A DNA stretch of 64,000 nt from DASVEE01 sp036380735. Lineage in GTDB: Bacteria; Acidobacteriota; Thermoanaerobaculia; Gp7-AA8. Numbering within the stretch: the first letter of the stretch is position 1; the number at the start of each line of letters is the position of its first letter. A model generated the notes under the pieces. That model ran no database searches. It was not told the origin of the DNA and saw only the letters and a program-made list of their open reading frames with translations. Of the stretch, positions 62,097 through 64,000 are shown piece after piece. Where the stretch lies: assembly GCA_036380735.1 (NCBI GenBank), contig DASVEE010000012.1, positions 124,001 to 188,000 on the forward strand. The letters are read 5' to 3'. The translations under genes and the position numbers were made by a program.

Positions 62097-63256
62097 GCCC
62101 CGCGCCTCCGCGCCAGCTCCGCGTTGATCAGATCCAGTTCCCTGCTGGTTTGCCCTTCCATCGACGAATTCTCCCGGGCGCGGCGGATCAGGTAGGGGAT
62201 GGCGGTGGGCAGCGGCCCGTACGGCACGTACTTGGACGCGTTGCACCCATGCGCCGCTACGGCCACGCTCAGGTTGTCGCTCATGCCGAGGAGCTGCGTG
62301 CATTCGATGCGCGGATCCTGAGGGTCGAGGCCGCGGCGGTCGAGCTCCTCCAGCAGCCGCGCGACCGATGCTTCGTTGTGCGTCCCGGCGAGGAGCGCGA
62401 AGCGGTCGAGGTGGTCGAGACAGAAGTCCACCGCCGCATCGAACGCCTCGTCCGTCGCTTCCTTCGTCGGGTGGATCGGGCTCGGCAGCCCGAGGGCGGC
62501 GGCGCGTTCGCGCTCCGCCTCCATGTACGCGCCGCGCACGAGCTTCACGCCCACGACGTAGCGGTCGTTGAGCAGACCGCGCACGTAATCGAGCCGATCG
62601 GTGCGATACAACTGCGCGGTCGTGTAGACGATGGCGCGCTCGCGGTTGTGCTCCTCCATCATCCGCTCGGCCAGCGCGTCGATCGCCGGCTGGATCCACG
62701 ACTCCTCGGCATCGATGAGCACGCGGGAGCCCGCATCGTGCGCGGCGCTGCAGATCTGGCGGACGCGCTCCGTGACTCGGTCGTACGCCGCCTGCTCTTC
62801 CGCATCGAGCGCGCTGCCCGACGAGACTTTCTCCAGCAGCTCCTTCGGAGCGACGCCCGTGACCTTGAAGACCGCGAACGGGACGTCCTTGCTGTGGCGC
62901 GCAAACTCGATCGTACGCAGCACCTCATCGCGGCTCGCGTCGAATCCCTGCTCCGTCGCCAGCCCCTCGGCCGAGTAATCGAGGATCGAGCGCACGCCAC
63001 GCCGCGCCAGTTGCCGCACCGTCGGCCCGCAGTCCTCGATGCTGGTGCCGCCGCAGAAGTGAGGAAACGGCCCGATGTGCCGCACGAGCTGTTTCCCGAA
63101 CGGCAGTTTCAACGTCAGCTTCGCCAGCGCCTCGGTCCGGCGCTCCGAGATCATCAGCGGCACCAGCCGCTTGAACAGAAACCGCACCGCGAGCAGCTTC
63201 CCCGTGCTCGTGTCGCGAAAGGTCAGTTCGGTATCGCGCAGGTCGGTCGTCGACAT
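62084..63256 (-). CDS. proline dehydrogenase
   Basis: FAD enzyme of 390 residues oxidising proline to pyrroline-5-carboxylate. PRODH barrel motifs are present: LIDAEESWIQPAID, GVKLVRGAYMEAER (substrate-binding), GTHNEAS, and the C-terminal PYGPLPTAIPYLIRRARENS with the proline-binding Arg pair. It is the monofunctional type; no P5C dehydrogenase lies in the window. ATG 63256 gives a family-like N-terminus; an upstream ATG at 63283 is less likely. Its last codons (GAGKR) come from the 9-bp array boundary. Confidence 0.94.
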   Translation of the reverse strand: MSTTDLRDTELTFRDTSTGKLLAVRFLFKRLVPLMISERRTEALAKLTLKLPFGKQLVRHIGPFPHFCGGTSIEDCGPTVRQLARRGVRSILDYSAEGLATEQGFDASRDEVLRTIEFARHSKDVPFAVFKVTGVAPKELLEKVSSGSALDAEEQAAYDRVTERVRQICSAAHDAGSRVLIDAEESWIQPAIDALAERMMEEHNRERAIVYTTAQLYRTDRLDYVRGLLNDRYVVGVKLVRGAYMEAERERAAALGLPSPIHPTKEATDEAFDAAVDFCLDHLDRFALLAGTHNEASVARLLEELDRRGLDPQDPRIECTQLLGMSDNLSVAVAAHGCNASKYVPYGPLPTAIPYLIRRARENSSMEGQTSRELDLINAELARRRGAGKR

Positions 63257-63288
63257 GTGCCGCGCAGAGTATCGGAATGGCACCCGGG

Positions 63289-63385
63289 AGGACAGATCGG
63301 ACCTATGACTTCATCGGACGGATGCGGCGCGCCGCCGTCCCACTCGTCCCTAAGGTCCGGAGGTCCTATTTGTCCTATCGTTCCC
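63289..63385. repeat. degenerate 9-bp inverted array
   Basis: Left arm GGAGGACAGATCGGACCTATG, loop with GGATGCGGCGCGCCGCC, right arm ending GTCCTATTTGTCCTATCGTTCCC. More decayed than most copies. Confidence 0.82.
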
Positions 63386-63519
63386 TCCTACCCCGCAGCC
63401 GACGATCTCTGCGGGAATCTGAGCCGGCAAAGTCGTCGAACACTGGCACGTCCTGCAACGCGTCCGGAGACGGCGGAGAACGGGAACACGATGTTCTAGC
63501 GTTCCACTAAACTTTTCGC

Positions 63520-63795
63520 GTGCGGTTCTCGTGGGACCCAGCGAAAGCAGCTGCTAACGTGCGAAAGCACGCCGTTTCCTTCGAGGAGGCCGTGACCGTG
63601 TTTTTGGATCCGCTCGCGCGGATTCACGATGATCCGGACCACTCGGTGAGTGAGTACCGGGAGATCATCGTAGGCCGCTCCGCCGCGGGCCGTCTTCTCT
63701 TGGTATCCTTTACGGAGCGGGAGGACGCCGTCAGGATCATCAGCGCCCGTTTGCCGGATACCCGCGAACGTCAGGACTATGAAGAAGGCAGATAG
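63520..63795 (+). CDS. brnT: BrnT family toxin
   Basis: Ribonuclease toxin of type II toxin-antitoxin systems, 91 residues, normal BrnT length. Family features: FSWDPAKAAANVRKHAVSFEEAV at the N-terminus, FLDPLARIHDDPDHS, then REIIVGRSAAGRLLLVSFTER and RIISARLPDTRERQDYEEG. The start is GTG at 63520. The antitoxin gene begins 17 bases before its stop. Toxin precedes antitoxin, as usual for BrnT-BrnA, which autoregulates the pair. Confidence 0.94.
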   Translation: MRFSWDPAKAAANVRKHAVSFEEAVTVFLDPLARIHDDPDHSVSEYREIIVGRSAAGRLLLVSFTEREDAVRIISARLPDTRERQDYEEGR

Positions 63796-64000
63796 CAAAG
63801 CCACGGACACGAGCGGCAAGACAGTGCGTGCCGCGAAAAAGCGAGGCACACCCGCTCCTGATGACATGCGTCCCCACTACGACTTCGACTACAGCAAGTC
63901 ACGTCCGAACCGATTCGCCTCACGCGCCGCGGAAGGTGCCGTTGCCGTGGTGCTGGACCCGGATGTCGCGACCGTTTTCCGTTCGGCCGAAGCGGTGAAC
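63779..64000 (+). CDS. brnA: BrnA family antitoxin (cut by window edge)
   Basis: First 74 residues of the BrnA antitoxin, overlapping brnT by 17 bases. After a Lys-rich N-terminus comes DMRPHYDFDYSKSRPNRFASR, the toxin-binding region of BrnA, then the start of the ribbon-helix-helix DNA-binding part (VAVVLDPDVATVFRSAEAVN). The rest lies beyond the right edge. BrnA neutralises BrnT and represses the operon. Confidence 0.9.
   Translation, partial: MKKADSKATDTSGKTVRAAKKRGTPAPDDMRPHYDFDYSKSRPNRFASRAAEGAVAVVLDPDVATVFRSAEAVN

Overview
The window is high-GC, gene-dense bacterial chromosome, most probably from a soil or sediment Acidobacteriota-type organism. That placement is inference from gene content: a DUF5916 outer-membrane barrel, an FTP/M36 metalloprotease, LytS/LytTR and propeller-GGDEF regulators, a TonB-dependent siderophore receptor and an ECF42/DGPF pair. 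There are no rRNA genes, complete tRNAs, transposases or CRISPR arrays. About 50 protein genes are supported.

Layout. 1-521: 3' part of a cytochrome c gene. 0.76-9.8 kb: glycogen phosphorylase; a TetR regulator divergent from a large secreted metalloprotease with palindromic operators between them; a TIG-like secreted protein; a small secreted caspase-like protein. 10-15.7 kb: LytS/LytTR two-component pair, DUF5916 barrel, DUF1801 and NTF2-like proteins. 15.7-21.1 kb: propeller diguanylate cyclase, PilZ protein, M24 peptidase. 21.2-25.3 kb: a Fur-box-preceded iron operon (PepSY protein, Fiu-type receptor, PiuC hydroxylase). 25.4-31.5 kb: YfhO-like protein, an internally deleted M28 peptidase, OsmC, and a three-gene secreted cassette starting with a 10-cysteine peptide. 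31.6-35.5 kb: DUF2130 + ParB-domain pair, then DGPF + ECF42 sigma. 35.5-38.8 kb: repeat-rich stretch with psd and an unidentified gene behind a structured leader. 38.8-46.3 kb: coiled-coil TPR protein and c-di-GMP/two-component genes. 46.3-58.6 kb: a Pel-like exopolysaccharide locus (HlyD-like adaptor, TolC, PelF, PelG, membrane glycosyltransferases, PIG-L deacetylase, methyltransferase, GNAT, GH114-like hydrolase). 58.7-64 kb: UreH-like transporter, pirin, MpaA-like amidase, Glu/Asp racemase, proline dehydrogenase, and BrnT/BrnA at the right edge.

The most striking signal lies between the genes. At 21 places there are arrays of a 9-bp unit, GGACNNATA (or its complement TATNNGTCC), usually as two opposed arms with a short loop and often bounded by GGGAACGATAGGAC / GTCCTATCGTTCCC. 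Seven bases of the unit are nearly invariant and two vary freely. Because the period is 9 bp the arrays keep reading frame: two lie inside genes (TolC-like and a membrane glycosyltransferase), one forms a C-terminus, and two supply a gene's stop codon. One array encloses a truncated tRNA-Thr. A second family of inverted short-period arrays (about 7 bp, CGGACAA/CGGAAAA/CGAAAAC) occurs at seven places around a GTGCTGCGC-like core. A 42-bp tandem hairpin array and a G-rich 45-52 bp repeat add to this. The repeat system is the best candidate here for something undescribed.

Functionally the region combines secretion and envelope work (proteases, barrels, siderophore uptake, exopolysaccharide) with c-di-GMP signalling placed next to the polysaccharide genes.
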